From: Fibrobacter succinogenes
GTDB lineage: Bacteria; Fibrobacterota; Fibrobacteria; Fibrobacterales; Fibrobacteraceae
Length of the DNA stretch: 64,000 bases
Assembly (NCBI GenBank): GCA_902799745.1
Contig: CADCBQ010000036.1
Span: 18,350-82,349, forward strand
Reading direction: 5' to 3'
Made by a program: the position numbers and the translations under genes. Below, piece by piece: positions 52,654 through 62,609 of this stretch. The notes beneath the pieces are model-generated. The model did no database searches. It was not told where the DNA came from and saw nothing but the letters and a program-made list of their open reading frames with translations. Position 1 is the first letter of the stretch, and each line of letters opens with the position of its first letter.

Positions 52654-53343
52654 ATGATTTCTGTCTGCATGGCGACATATAATGGCGGCAAGTTTATCCG
52701 CGAACAGCTCGAAAGCATTCTTTCGCAGTTGCCGCCTGATGCCGAAATTGTCATCGCCGATGACGGTTCTACCGACGATACCTTGCAGGTGGTTGAATCT
52801 TTGAAAGAACAGCGTATTCGTGTGCTGCCTGCCGAAAAACATTTGGGTGTTATATACAACTATGAACGCGCATTGCAAGCGTCTAAAGGCGAATTCATTT
52901 TCCTAGCAGACCAAGATGATATCTGGCTTCCGGGTAAGGTGACGAAGGTTTTGGAGGCGCTCAAAGAATCAGATCTCGTGACTCACGATGCGTGGATGCT
53001 TCGCCCGTCGGAATCTTCTTGGGCTCGCTCCGGCAAATTGAGCGATATTCGCGCCTACAAGAGCGGGGTAGTCGCTAACTGGTGGAAAAATACCTTTACG
53101 GGTTGCTGCATGGCATTCCGTCGGAAAGTCCTGGATAAGGCACTTCCATTCCCCAAGAACCTCCCCATGCACGATCAATGGCTTGGTATTATAGCCGAGA
53201 AATATTTCAAGGTAAAGTCTATCGATGAACCGCTGGTGGAATACCGCCAACATCATGCCAATGCAACGCATATCGGGAACTCTCCCGCAGGCGTGCTGCA
53301 AAAGATTAAATGGCGTGTGAATTTGATGAAGGTCCTTATTTGA
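52654..53343 (+). CDS. Family 2 glycosyltransferase (short)
   Basis: ISVCMATYNGGKFIREQLESI, ADDGSTDDT, LADQDDIWLPGK, FTGCCMAFRRKVL and MHDQWLGIIAE. At 229 aa it is short for this class (the related enzyme at 43962 has 313 aa) and ends after the YRQHHANATHIG helix. It overlaps the convergent gene at 53336 by 8 bp. Start set at 52654 with AAAGG upstream. Confidence 0.88.
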   Translation: MISVCMATYNGGKFIREQLESILSQLPPDAEIVIADDGSTDDTLQVVESLKEQRIRVLPAEKHLGVIYNYERALQASKGEFIFLADQDDIWLPGKVTKVLEALKESDLVTHDAWMLRPSESSWARSGKLSDIRAYKSGVVANWWKNTFTGCCMAFRRKVLDKALPFPKNLPMHDQWLGIIAEKYFKVKSIDEPLVEYRQHHANATHIGNSPAGVLQKIKWRVNLMKVLI

Positions 53344-53839
53344 TGGCTTGAACGACTTCGCCCCAGCCCATTTGCACAATGGCACCGGCGCGAACCAAGT
53401 TGCCTTGCGCATCTTCGTATTCTTTCAGGATTTGACTCCATTCAGATACATCGCGGCGGAACTTGACATCTTTGTGGATGCGCTTTAGGAGCATGTCCTG
53501 TTTCCACTGGGCAGCGGCAGAGAGCTTTTGACAAGAAACATCGAGAGCGTCCAGGTAGGCGGGGATAGCGTCAAGGAAAGTCTTTTCGAATGGCTTTGCC
53601 TTGGACTTTGCCTGTAAGACCAGGTTCTTCTGGTTGATGGCGTTCTTGCGGATTTCACTCATGAGTCGAACAATTCGTTCGAAATCCACTTGCGGCCAGA
53701 ACAGGCTGAACGGCCACATCTTTTTCCAGTGGAATTTGAACATGGATTCGTGGGCCGTGTTTTTAGCCCTGATAAGTTCCTTCAGGTTTTCAAAAATGAC
53801 CTGCGACGGGAGCATTTCTTTGTTTTCTTGTTCGCTCAT
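53336..53839 (-). CDS. Hypothetical helical protein (167 aa)
   Basis: Not recognised. Soluble, rich in Lys and aromatic residues, predicted mostly helical (FENLKELIRAKNTAHESMFKF; ERIVRLMSEIRKNAINQKNL). The frame is open 3 codons upstream, but the start is set at 53839 by the TATATT box (53847-53852) seven nt before the ATG. It converges on the last glycosyltransferase gene and has no clear link to it. Confidence 0.65.
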   Translation of the reverse strand: MSEQENKEMLPSQVIFENLKELIRAKNTAHESMFKFHWKKMWPFSLFWPQVDFERIVRLMSEIRKNAINQKNLVLQAKSKAKPFEKTFLDAIPAYLDALDVSCQKLSAAAQWKQDMLLKRIHKDVKFRRDVSEWSQILKEYEDAQGNLVRAGAIVQMGWGEVVQAIK

Positions 53840-53846
53840 GGCCTGC

Positions 53847-53852
53847 AATATA
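53847..53852 (-). promoter_or_regulatory. Predicted -10 box of the 167-aa gene
   Basis: TATATT on the minus strand, 7 nt (GCAGGCC) before the ATG; no room for a ribosome binding site. Another leaderless candidate. Confidence 0.5.
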
Positions 53853-53963
53853 CTAAAAAAGGGGGTGTTTTCTGTAAAAAAGCCTTAAATTTTGGAAAGT
53901 TTGCTTGTTTTTTTTTATTTTGGAAGTAAATTCTATATGCAAAAAACTTGCAAAAGGATACTT

Positions 53964-54521
53964 ATGGACAAAAAGAAATTCAAAATTTTGATGATTGTCG
54001 ATATTGTGCTCATTATCGGCTTGTTTGCCTTGATGATGGTTCTGAAGGGCCAGTACAACGACCAGGCACAGAAGACTGTGAAGGAACAGGTGGATGCTTA
54101 CCTTGAACTTTCCAACGGTGCTGTTCAGGACCAGTGGAAGTCTGTCGACCAGTACGGCATGGCATGGCGCTTGGTTTATGCCTCTTTGACCAATGCTAAG
54201 ACCGAAGCTGCTTTTGATGCCGCGGTCAAGGCAATCGAAGGCGACAAGGATGCTCGTTTTAAGCAACTTTCTTACATGTACGAAGCCGCCGGCATTCCGG
54301 CCCAGGCCCAGAATTCCATTTATGAAAAGGCTGGCCTTGCCGACAAGTTCCTCTTGAAGAACGAAGGTGGCGTTAAGGAAGTCGCTTGCGGTAAGAACTG
54401 TGTGATTTCTTTCACCTTTGCCAAGGGTAAGCTCAAGTCTAGCGACTACAAGGCTCTTGTCAACTACAACATGGCCGATAACTTTAAGCTCGAAGCCCCG
54501 GCGGCTTACCACTTTGAATAA
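53964..54521 (+). CDS. Membrane-anchored hypothetical protein (185 aa)
   Basis: Starts with a basic tip and one membrane helix (about 7-26, LMIVDIVLIIGLFALMMVL), then a periplasmic domain of about 155 residues with two Cys near 140-145 (EVACGKNCVIS) that could form a disulfide. No family recognised. AAAAGGA precedes the ATG at 53964. It is followed 12 bp later by another protein with the same topology, so the two probably work together. Confidence 0.7.
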   Translation: MDKKKFKILMIVDIVLIIGLFALMMVLKGQYNDQAQKTVKEQVDAYLELSNGAVQDQWKSVDQYGMAWRLVYASLTNAKTEAAFDAAVKAIEGDKDARFKQLSYMYEAAGIPAQAQNSIYEKAGLADKFLLKNEGGVKEVACGKNCVISFTFAKGKLKSSDYKALVNYNMADNFKLEAPAAYHFE

Positions 54522-54533
54522 GGAGTTGTACCA

Positions 54534-55109
54534 ATGAACGTAAAGAATATTTCGATTGCACTCACCGTTCTGGTTATCGCTCTCCTTGCAACGCTTTTGA
54601 TGCAGAAGGGTAGCTACGTTTCTCAGGCTACGGAACACTACACCAAGACTACGACGAACTCTTACAAGGGCGCCTCCAAGATCATCGAATACGTGAACAA
54701 CTCTATCGATGTGAACAAGGGCGTGTGGTCCTTGGCTTGCGAAGCCGTGCAGACTGTAAAGACTTCTCAGGATCAGGCTCGTCTTGAATCCAAGTATTTC
54801 CCGTCTACTAAGGGCTCCATGAGCATTGCGAACATGACTCGCCGCTTCGAAGCTACGGGTGCCTACTACATCATTTCGAAGTTCTCGAAGGTTGAAGTCG
54901 ACAAGAAGACCGAAGTCAAGTCTCTTGCTGGCCTCGTCTCTGTGAACGTGAACGCTCTCGTCGGTAATCCGGGCGAAGAAATCGCCGAAGAGGAAGAAGG
55001 CGAAGAAGGGGCTGAAGAAGCTGTCGAAGAAGCTCCGGCTCCGAAGAAGGCTGCAAAGCCCGCCAAGGCTGCCAAGGGCAAAAAAGGCAAGAAGGGCAAA
55101 AAGCGCTAA
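54534..55109 (+). CDS. Membrane-anchored protein with acidic/basic tail (191 aa)
   Basis: One membrane helix (about 5-23), a periplasmic domain of about 115 residues, an acidic stretch near 145-165 (EEIAEEEEGEEGAEE) and a basic repeat tail rich in KGKKG. The switch from strong negative to strong positive charge is unusual outside the membrane and suggests binding to a polymer such as a cell-wall or nucleic-acid polyanion. Function unknown. It closes a two-gene unit ended by the terminator at 55145. Confidence 0.7.
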   Translation: MNVKNISIALTVLVIALLATLLMQKGSYVSQATEHYTKTTTNSYKGASKIIEYVNNSIDVNKGVWSLACEAVQTVKTSQDQARLESKYFPSTKGSMSIANMTRRFEATGAYYIISKFSKVEVDKKTEVKSLAGLVSVNVNALVGNPGEEIAEEEEGEEGAEEAVEEAPAPKKAAKPAKAAKGKKGKKGKKR

Positions 55110-55144
55110 TCGCTTGACTCTCAACGAGTTAGAAAATTGTAAGA

Positions 55145-55172
55145 AACGGTCCGCTTTGCGGGCCGTTTTTTA
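55145..55172 (+). terminator. Rho-independent terminator
   Basis: AACGGTCCGC/GCGGGCCGTT stem (one mismatch) with loop TTT, followed by TTTTTATT. Confidence 0.88.
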
Positions 55173-55257
55173 TTGTCTTTGCCTGTGCTTTTCGGGGTAA
55201 AAAAGCGCGGCCATTTTTCTAAATTTACGGCGTAAAAATTTAAACTGAGGTTATATA

Positions 55258-58200
55258 ATGCTCATTCTTCGTGGTACGCCGGCTCTGTCGGATTTCCGTC
55301 TCCAGAAACTTTCTTCCGATTTCAAGAGCGCAGGCCTTTCTGTCGCTTCCGTTTACGCTGAAAAACCGAAACTTTGAAGAAGGTGCTGCATTACGGTCCG
55401 GCCCGCGAACCCAAGGCTCTCGAAGGCGAACTTTTTGTGGTTTGCCCGCGTCCGGGTACCATCAGCCCGTGGAGCTCCAAGGCTACTGATATCGCTCACA
55501 TCTGCGGCCTCCCGGCTATCAAGCGCATCGAACGCGCTATCGCTTACTACGTGAAGTTTGAAGGTGCTGTTCCGGCCGGTGCCCGCGAAAAGATTTCGGC
55601 CAAGATTCACGACCGCATGACCCAGGCCGTTTTCGCCGACACCGCCTCGCTCGAAGTCCTCTTCAGCAAGGAAGAACCGCGTCCGCTGAATGTGATTCCG
55701 GTGCTTACCGAAGGCCGCGACGCCCTCGTGAAGGCAGACAAGGAAATGGGCCTCGCTCTGAGCTCCGACGAAATCGATTACTTGGTCAAGAACTTCACCG
55801 AACTCAAGCGCAATCCGACCGACGTGGAACTCTACATGTTCGCACAGGCCAACTCGGAACACTGCCGCCATAAGGTGTTCGGTGCCGAATGGACCATTGA
55901 TGGTGTCAAGCAGGACAAGTCCCTGTTCCAGATGATCAAGAACACCTATCAGCTCCACAACTCTAACATCTTTAGCGCCTACAAGGACAACGCCGCCGTG
56001 ATGAAGGGCGCTGTCGCTGGCCGCTACTACGCTGACCCGCGCAACAACAAGTACGACTTCCACCACGAAGAAGTCGACATCTTGATGAAGGTCGAAACCC
56101 ATAACCACCCGACGGCTATTTCTCCGTTCCCGGGTGCTGCTACCGGTAGTGGTGGCGAAATTCGTGACGAAGGTGCCACGGGTAAGGGTTCCAAGCCGAA
56201 GGCAGGCCTCACGGGCTTTAGCGTTTCGAACTTGAAACTGCCGGGTGCAGTCCAACCTTGGGAAAAGGATTTTGGTAGCCCGTCCCGCATTGCTTCTGCC
56301 CTCGACATTATGATCGAAGGCCCGCTCGGTGGCGCTGCATTCAACAACGAATACGGCCGTCCGAACATCCTCGGTTACTTCCGTACTTTTGAACAGGAAG
56401 TCGATGCCCAGAACGGCAAGGAAGTCCGCGGCTACCACAAGCCGATTATGCTGGCTGGTGGTCTCGGTAACATCAAGCATGAACATATCGAAAAGGGCCA
56501 CATCGATCCGGGTGACCACCTGATTGTGCTCGGCGGTCCGGCCATGCTCATTGGTCTCGGTGGCGGTGCAGCAAGTTCCGTGGCTAACGGTGCCGGTAAT
56601 GAATCTCTCGACTTTGCCTCTGTGCAGCGTGAAAACCCCGAAATGGAACGTCGCTGCCAGGAAGTCATCGACCGCTGCTGGGCGATGAACGAAGAAAACC
56701 CGATTACCTTCATTCACGACGTGGGAGCAGGTGGACTTTCTAACGCCTTCCCGGAACTCGTGAACGATGGCGGTCTCGGTGGTAAGTTTGAACTGCGCAA
56801 TGTGCCGAACGACGAACCGGGTATGAGCCCGTTCGAAATCTGGAGTAACGAATCCCAGGAACGTTATGTGATCGCTATTGCAGGCGACAAGCTCGATGTG
56901 TTCGACGCCATCTGTAAGCGTGAACGCTGCCCGTACGCTGTGGTGGGTGAGGCTATTCCTGAAAAGCACTTGACTCTGACTGACAAGCACTTCGGTACGA
57001 CTCCGATTGACATGCCGCTCGGCGTGCTCCTCGGCAAGCCGCCTCGCATGATCCGTAACGAAAAGAGCCAGAAGCGCCCGCTTTCTTCCACGGTGGTTCC
57101 GGCTGATGCCTCCATCAAGGATGTGGCACACCGCGTGCTTGCAAACCCGACCGTCGCTGACAAGACGTTCTTGATTTCTATCGGTGACCGTTCTGTGACG
57201 GGTATGATTTGCCGCGACCAGATGGTTGGCCCGTGGCAGGTTCCGGTTGCTGACTGCGCCGTGACTTCTGCAACGCTCGACACTTACGAAGGTGAAGTCA
57301 TGAGCATGGGCGAACGCGCTCCGATTGCCTTGATTTCTCCGGCCGCTGCCGCTCGTATGACGGTGGCTGAATCCCTCACCAACATGGCTGCCGCTTGCGT
57401 GCCTGATATGGGCCGCGTGAACTTGTCCGCAAACTGGATGGCTACGCCGAACTACGAAGGCGACGGTGCCGACCTTTACGAAGCCGTGAAGTCCATCGGT
57501 ATGGAACTCTGCCCGGATCTCGGCATCACGATTCCGGTGGGTAAGGACTCCATGAGCATGAGTACCGTGTGGCAGGACGACAAGGGTAGCCACCGCGTGA
57601 CCGCTCCGATTTCACTCGTCATCAGTGCCTTTGCTCCGTGTGCCGACGTGCGCAAGACGCTTACCCCGCAGCTGTTGCAGGATAAGGATTCGACGCTCGT
57701 GCTCGTTGACTTGGCCCGCGGTCAGAACCGCATGGGCGCCTCCATCGCCGCACAGGTTTACAACAACCTCGGCGACAAGGCTCCGGATGTCGATTCCGCT
57801 CAGGAACTCCGCGCCTTCTTTGAAACCATCCAGAAACTCAATGCCGCCGGCAAGATTATGGCCTACCACGACAAGAGCGATGGCGGTCTCTACACGACGG
57901 TTGCCGAAATGGCATTCGCCGGCCACGTGGGTGTAACGCTCAATGCCGGTGCCCTCAAGGGTAACCTGATCGATGCCCTGTTCAACGAAGAACTCGGTGC
58001 CGTACTCCAGGTCAAGAAGGCTGATTTGAAGGCTGTGTTCGAAGCATTTGCTGCAGTCGGCCTCGGCGATACCGTTTCTGAAATCGGTTCGCTCAACGAT
58101 ACTTACAACTTAATCATCGGCGACTACGCTGAAGGCCTCTCGGATCTCCGCGCCATCTGGAGCGACACGACCCGCCGCATCGCGGCTCTCCGCGATAACC

Positions 58201-59090
58201 CGGATTGTGCCGAAAGCGAATACAAGCTCAAGTTGGAACAGGACGATCCGGGTATCACGCCGAAGGTCACCTTCGACGTGGCGGCATCTGCCAAGATTGT
58301 GAAGGACTTCGCAAGCCGTCCGAAGATGGCAATCCTCCGCGAACAGGGCGTCAACGGCGAACTCGAAATGGCTGCCGCCTTCCAGAAGGCTGGTTTCGAA
58401 TCGATCGATGTTCACATGACCGACATTCTCGAAGGCCGCGTAAGTCTCAAGGACTTCAACGGTCTCGTCGCTTGCGGTGGCTTTAGCTACGGTGACGTTC
58501 TCGGTGCCGGTGAAGGCTGGGCCAAGAGCATTCTCTTCAACCCGAAGGCTCGCGCTGAATTCGAAGCTTACTTCAACCGCAAAGACACCTTCACGCTCGG
58601 CGTTTGCAACGGCTGCCAGATGGTTTCTAATCTCAAGGATTTGATTCCGGGTGCCAAGCACTGGCCGCGTTTCGTTCAGAACCTCTCCGAACGCTTCGAA
58701 GCCCGTTACTGCTCTTTGAAGGTCGAAGATACTCCGGCTGTGCTCCTCAAGGGCATGGCTGGCTCCGTGCTCCCGATTGCGGTCGCACACGGCGAAGGCC
58801 GTGCAGAATTCGCTAGCCGCGAAGCCGCCGAAGCATGCCTCAAGACCGGTCTCGTGGCGCTCCGCTATGTGGACGGCAAGCACGAATACACCGAACGCTA
58901 CCCGCTGAACCCGAACGGCTCTCCCTTCGGTATCAACGGCCTCTGCTCCGAAGACGGTCGCGCGCTCGTCATGATGCCGCACCCGGAACGCGTGTTCCGT
59001 ACCTGCCAGTATTCCTGGCACCCGGCTGAATGGGGCGAAGACGGTCCGTGGATGCAGTTGTTCCGCAACGGTCGTATCTTCGTAGGCTAA
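55258..59090 (+). pseudogene. purL: Phosphoribosylformylglycinamidine synthase, frameshifted near N-terminus
   Basis: Large PurL fusing synthase and glutaminase, a step of purine synthesis (FGAR to FGAM). The ATG at 55258 (GAGG upstream) encodes the correct N-terminus MLILRGTPALSDFRLQK but stops at 55377 after 39 codons; the other 1238 residues run one frame off from 55374. One A missing in the A-run 55361-55365 would rejoin them (AEKTETLKK). Downstream parts look intact: [52 protein letters not shown], nucleophile Cys in GVCNGCQM, and PHPERVF. Without repair the N-terminal domain is lost. A base-call error in a homopolymer is the simplest explanation, because purL is normally essential for purine synthesis. 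Confidence 0.93.
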
Positions 59091-59144
59091 TTTTTGTAGC
59101 TTAGTGTCGAAAATTGCTGTTTTGAAATTTCAACCAGAGGAATT

Positions 59145-61214
59145 ATGAAGGCAAAACTCCTGGCTCTTGTTTCATTGGCATCGCTGTTTGTATTGAACGG
59201 CTGTAACGGTATCGGCGACAAGGATACAATCCTTGCTCGTATCGATAAAGAAAAGGTCTATCAAGAAGACTACGCGTTGCTAATGAAAAATGGAGAAACG
59301 TACAAGACGACTAAAGGTCAGTTCCTGTATGACAAACTCTATTCAAAGGCTGCGCTGGTAACGAGGGCTCTTGCTGAATATCCTGAATTGGCTGAGGAAT
59401 GGAAAACCCATTATGCGGATTTGGATGCCCGCGTCTTGATGATGGTGTACCAGCGTTATTACGTCATGGAATGCTTGATGTATAGCGATGCGGAACTGCG
59501 TCAATTCTACGATGCCAACCGCAACCTGTTCCCGGCTGATTCTACGGGTGATTTCTTGATGGCGCGCGGCGATGTCGCAAGCTACTATTATGTTTCAAAG
59601 AACCAGGAACGATTCGACGCATATGTGAAGGATACGCTTAAGTTGAAAGACCCTTCGGAAGAAGAAATCTTGAAGCAAAAGAAGTCCTTCGCCGATGCGT
59701 ACCGTCGTGAATTGCGCGGTACTCTTTCGGACCATATTCTTGAAAAAGCCCATATTGGAATTCAGGAAATTCCGTCTGTCGATGCAAAAACCTATTACAA
59801 CAAGCATCAAGATGAATTCATGACCGTTCCTGGTTATGAACTGTATCATGTGCAGGGCGATTCGGCAAAACTCGCTTCCTTATTTGCTGAAACTCCGACG
59901 CTTGATCAGTTCAAGGCGGCTGCGTATGCAAACAGTACCAACTCGAAAACCGCAAAGGATAGCGGTTATGTTGGCCATGTCAAGCAGAACTTTGCATTGC
60001 CCTATGGAATCGGCATGGTCGAAGCCCTGGCTTCGACTCTGGAAGGTAAACAGCCTGGCTTTGTGACAGAAGTCCTTCGTGCAGGCAACAACTTCCACCG
60101 TTTTTACCTTGCGGCTCAGGATCCTGCCAAGCTGAAACCCTATGACCGCGTTGAATCGGCTATCCAGAACGGTGTCAAGGACGGAATGTATTTTGATATC
60201 GATTCTTCTACGGTGCTGATAACGCTGTCTGGCAAACCGGTATTTACCGAAGCGGATCTGTTGCGCTACAACGAACTTTATTTCCGTCAAAGACTGAATC
60301 TCCGTGTTCATCAGAGAATGGTGGAAATGGTGGCTGAAGCCTTTGCTTATGCCGAAATTGCAAAAGAACTGAAGCTGAATCATTCCTGGGAATACAGGGC
60401 TTTGTACCGCTACAACCGTTTGGAATATCTGTCGAACCGTTATGTCGAAAAGAAATTGTTCGAACAGGATGTTCCGGAAGATACTTTGAAAGTGTTCTAT
60501 GAATATGTCCGTAATGCCATTCAGTCGGGCTATTCCTATGAACAGTCCAAGAACCTGGTGCGCAAGATTGCCTTGTTCCCCGAAAACTTGTACAAGCATG
60601 ATTACTTCATGTGCTATCGCTTGATTTATGCTGGCAAGACTTATGAACAAAGTATTTCGGAAATCTATAACAGAAATGTTAGCGATTACACGGTTGCAAA
60701 GACTGAAAGATTCGCAACGGAGGCTTACGAAAAGGCTGATGTGCATTTGTATGATACGGGTATTGCGGAATTCAAGCCTTACAAGACTGCTGATAAGCTG
60801 ATTGCGCGTGCGGATTCCCTTTACCAGGCCGGTAAAAAATCCGATGCTTATTACGCCTATCGCGACGTGATGTATGCCTATCCCGAAAATGACAGCCTGT
60901 TTGAGCGTGTCGCTTATGAAATGGCTCAAGTTCAGGGCGAAAACGAAGAATTCATGGATGCAGAAGGGGAATACTACGCCTTCTACACGATGTGGCCGAA
61001 CAGCGTGAATGCCGAAAAGGCCATGTTTAGCCGCGGCTTTATGCTCAACGAAAATTTAAGCTGGAACGACAAGGCTCTCGAAGTGCTTGAAGCATTCCTC
61101 CAAAAGTATCCGAACAGCGAACTGAAGGAATCCGCCCAGTGGCTCGTCGACAACATCAAGAGTGACGGCAAACTTGCCGATGATTTGATGAAAAAGATCG
61201 AAGCCGAAGAGTAA
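59145..61214 (+). CDS. SurA/PpiC-like lipoprotein with TPR-like C-terminus (689 aa)
   Basis: Lipobox LNGC (Cys20) places it in the envelope. The N-terminal SurA-like helices (about 25-210) and a parvulin-like region (around 245-330, with KDSGYVGHVKQNFALPYGIG) suggest a peptidyl-prolyl isomerase or an outer-membrane chaperone. The C-terminal third has TPR-like repeats (ADSLYQAGKKSDAYYAYRDV and later units). Active parvulin residues cannot be confirmed, so it may act only as a chaperone. GAGG precedes the start. It is single, 42 bp upstream of ndk. Confidence 0.8.
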   Translation: MKAKLLALVSLASLFVLNGCNGIGDKDTILARIDKEKVYQEDYALLMKNGETYKTTKGQFLYDKLYSKAALVTRALAEYPELAEEWKTHYADLDARVLMMVYQRYYVMECLMYSDAELRQFYDANRNLFPADSTGDFLMARGDVASYYYVSKNQERFDAYVKDTLKLKDPSEEEILKQKKSFADAYRRELRGTLSDHILEKAHIGIQEIPSVDAKTYYNKHQDEFMTVPGYELYHVQGDSAKLASLFAETPTLDQFKAAAYANSTNSKTAKDSGYVGHVKQNFALPYGIGMVEALASTLEGKQPGFVTEVLRAGNNFHRFYLAAQDPAKLKPYDRVESAIQNGVKDGMYFDIDSSTVLITLSGKPVFTEADLLRYNELYFRQRLNLRVHQRMVEMVAEAFAYAEIAKELKLNHSWEYRALYRYNRLEYLSNRYVEKKLFEQDVPEDTLKVFYEYVRNAIQSGYSYEQSKNLVRKIALFPENLYKHDYFMCYRLIYAGKTYEQSISEIYNRNVSDYTVAKTERFATEAYEKADVHLYDTGIAEFKPYKTADKLIARADSLYQAGKKSDAYYAYRDVMYAYPENDSLFERVAYEMAQVQGENEEFMDAEGEYYAFYTMWPNSVNAEKAMFSRGFMLNENLSWNDKALEVLEAFLQKYPNSELKESAQWLVDNIKSDGKLADDLMKKIEAEE

Positions 61215-61256
61215 AAAATCTATATTTCACATACTTTCAAATAAAAGGTACCAACT

Positions 61257-61709
61257 ATGGAAATGACATTTGCAATGATCAAGCCCAATGCCGTGAAATC
61301 CGGTCTTATGGGCCGCATTATCGACCGTTACATCGCTGCAGGCCTCTCTGTCTGCGCCGTGAAGATGCACCAGATGACTTCTGCTGATGCTCGCGGTTTC
61401 TACGCTGAACACGTAGAAAAGCCGTTCTTCCCGGAACTCGAAGCCTACATGACCAAGGGCCCGTCCGTGATGCTCGCCCTCGGCGGCGAAAATGCCATTG
61501 CCAAGGTCCGCGCTATCAACGGTGCTACCAATCCGGCTAAGGCGGAACCCGGTACCCTCCGCTACGACTTTGCCCCTTCCATGACCGAAAACGTCGTGCA
61601 CAGCTCCGACAGCCCCGAATCCGCCAAGCGCGAACTGGACTTCTGGTTCAAGGAAGACGAACGCTACGCTTACGAAATGCCGAGCCTCAAGGCCTGCTGC
61701 GTCCTCTAA
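61257..61709 (+). CDS. ndk: Nucleoside diphosphate kinase
   Basis: Keeps nucleoside triphosphates balanced by ping-pong phosphate transfer. MTFAMIKPNAVKSG at the N-terminus, FYAEHVEKPFFPEL, and the active site NVVHSSDSPESAKREL with the phospho-accepting His. 150 aa is slightly longer than usual at the C-terminus. AAAAGG lies upstream. Confidence 0.96.
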   Translation: MEMTFAMIKPNAVKSGLMGRIIDRYIAAGLSVCAVKMHQMTSADARGFYAEHVEKPFFPELEAYMTKGPSVMLALGGENAIAKVRAINGATNPAKAEPGTLRYDFAPSMTENVVHSSDSPESAKRELDFWFKEDERYAYEMPSLKACCVL

Positions 61710-61746
61710 GTTTCAAAAATAACCCCCCTCAAGGAGACACAACTCA

Positions 61747-62592
61747 ATGCAATGGATCGTCAAGTATCTTACCTCTTCCATCGGTAAGAAGCAGATCATG
61801 GGATGCACAGGCGCGTTCCTCGCCCTGTTCATCTTCGGCCACATGTGTGGTAACTTCCAGCTTCTGAATTTCGATCAGGCCGCGGCTCAGGCATCTTACA
61901 ATGCCTACACCGAATTCCTGACCGGATTCAACCCGCTCCACTTCCCGATCAAGATGATTTATCTCGTTGAACTGGTGCTGGTGGCTGCTTTCGCTCTCCA
62001 CATCTTCCTTGCTATCAAGCTGAAGATCGAGAACAAGAAGGCTCGCGGTGGCATCGACTACGAAGTCAACGCTCGCAAGGGCAAGAAGACTTTCGCAACC
62101 TTCACCATGATCTGGTCCGGTCTCTTCATTCTCGGCTTCCTCGTGCAGCACCTCATGATGCTCAAGTTCGGCGAACACTACCTCTACGTGAATGCCGAAG
62201 GCGAAATCGTCCGCGACATGTGGCTCACCACCATCCAGATGTTTGCTAACCCGGCTTGGGCTGCATTCTACGTGGTCAGCATGTTCGTGATCGGTATGCA
62301 CCTCTTCCACGCTATTTCTTCTGCTTTCCAGACCATGGGCATTGCTCACCAGAAGTGGACCCCGATTATCGACATCGCCGGTATCGCTTACAGCATTATC
62401 GTTGCCCTCGGTTTCGGTATCACCGCCGTTGCAGCCTTCTACCTCGCTAACCAGCCGGGTACCCAGGCCCTCATCGAAAAGTCCCGCAGCCTCCAGCCGC
62501 AGTACGAACAGATGAAGAAGGGAAAGGAAGCCGCCAAGACTTCTTTCGTGATTCCTTCTGTTGGCACCGTCGAAGTTTCTTTTAACGCTTAA
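61747..62592 (+). CDS. sdhC: Succinate dehydrogenase/fumarate reductase cytochrome b subunit (type B)
   Basis: Five membrane helices of a type-B succinate:quinone oxidoreductase cytochrome b558. Heme-ligand histidines are expected in [28 protein letters not shown] and GMHLFHAIS; all four are present. It anchors the dehydrogenase and moves electrons to or from menaquinone; in Fibrobacter the complex works as fumarate reductase in the succinate fermentation. 281 aa, with a C-terminal extension of about 40 residues. AAGGAG precedes the start. Confidence 0.92.
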   Translation: MQWIVKYLTSSIGKKQIMGCTGAFLALFIFGHMCGNFQLLNFDQAAAQASYNAYTEFLTGFNPLHFPIKMIYLVELVLVAAFALHIFLAIKLKIENKKARGGIDYEVNARKGKKTFATFTMIWSGLFILGFLVQHLMMLKFGEHYLYVNAEGEIVRDMWLTTIQMFANPAWAAFYVVSMFVIGMHLFHAISSAFQTMGIAHQKWTPIIDIAGIAYSIIVALGFGITAVAAFYLANQPGTQALIEKSRSLQPQYEQMKKGKEAAKTSFVIPSVGTVEVSFNA

Positions 62593-62609
62593 TTTTAAGG
62601 AGCCCACTA

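Noticed and set aside
55353..57593. 746-codon frame opposite purL
   Set aside because: Antisense to a clear PurL; no independent family motif.
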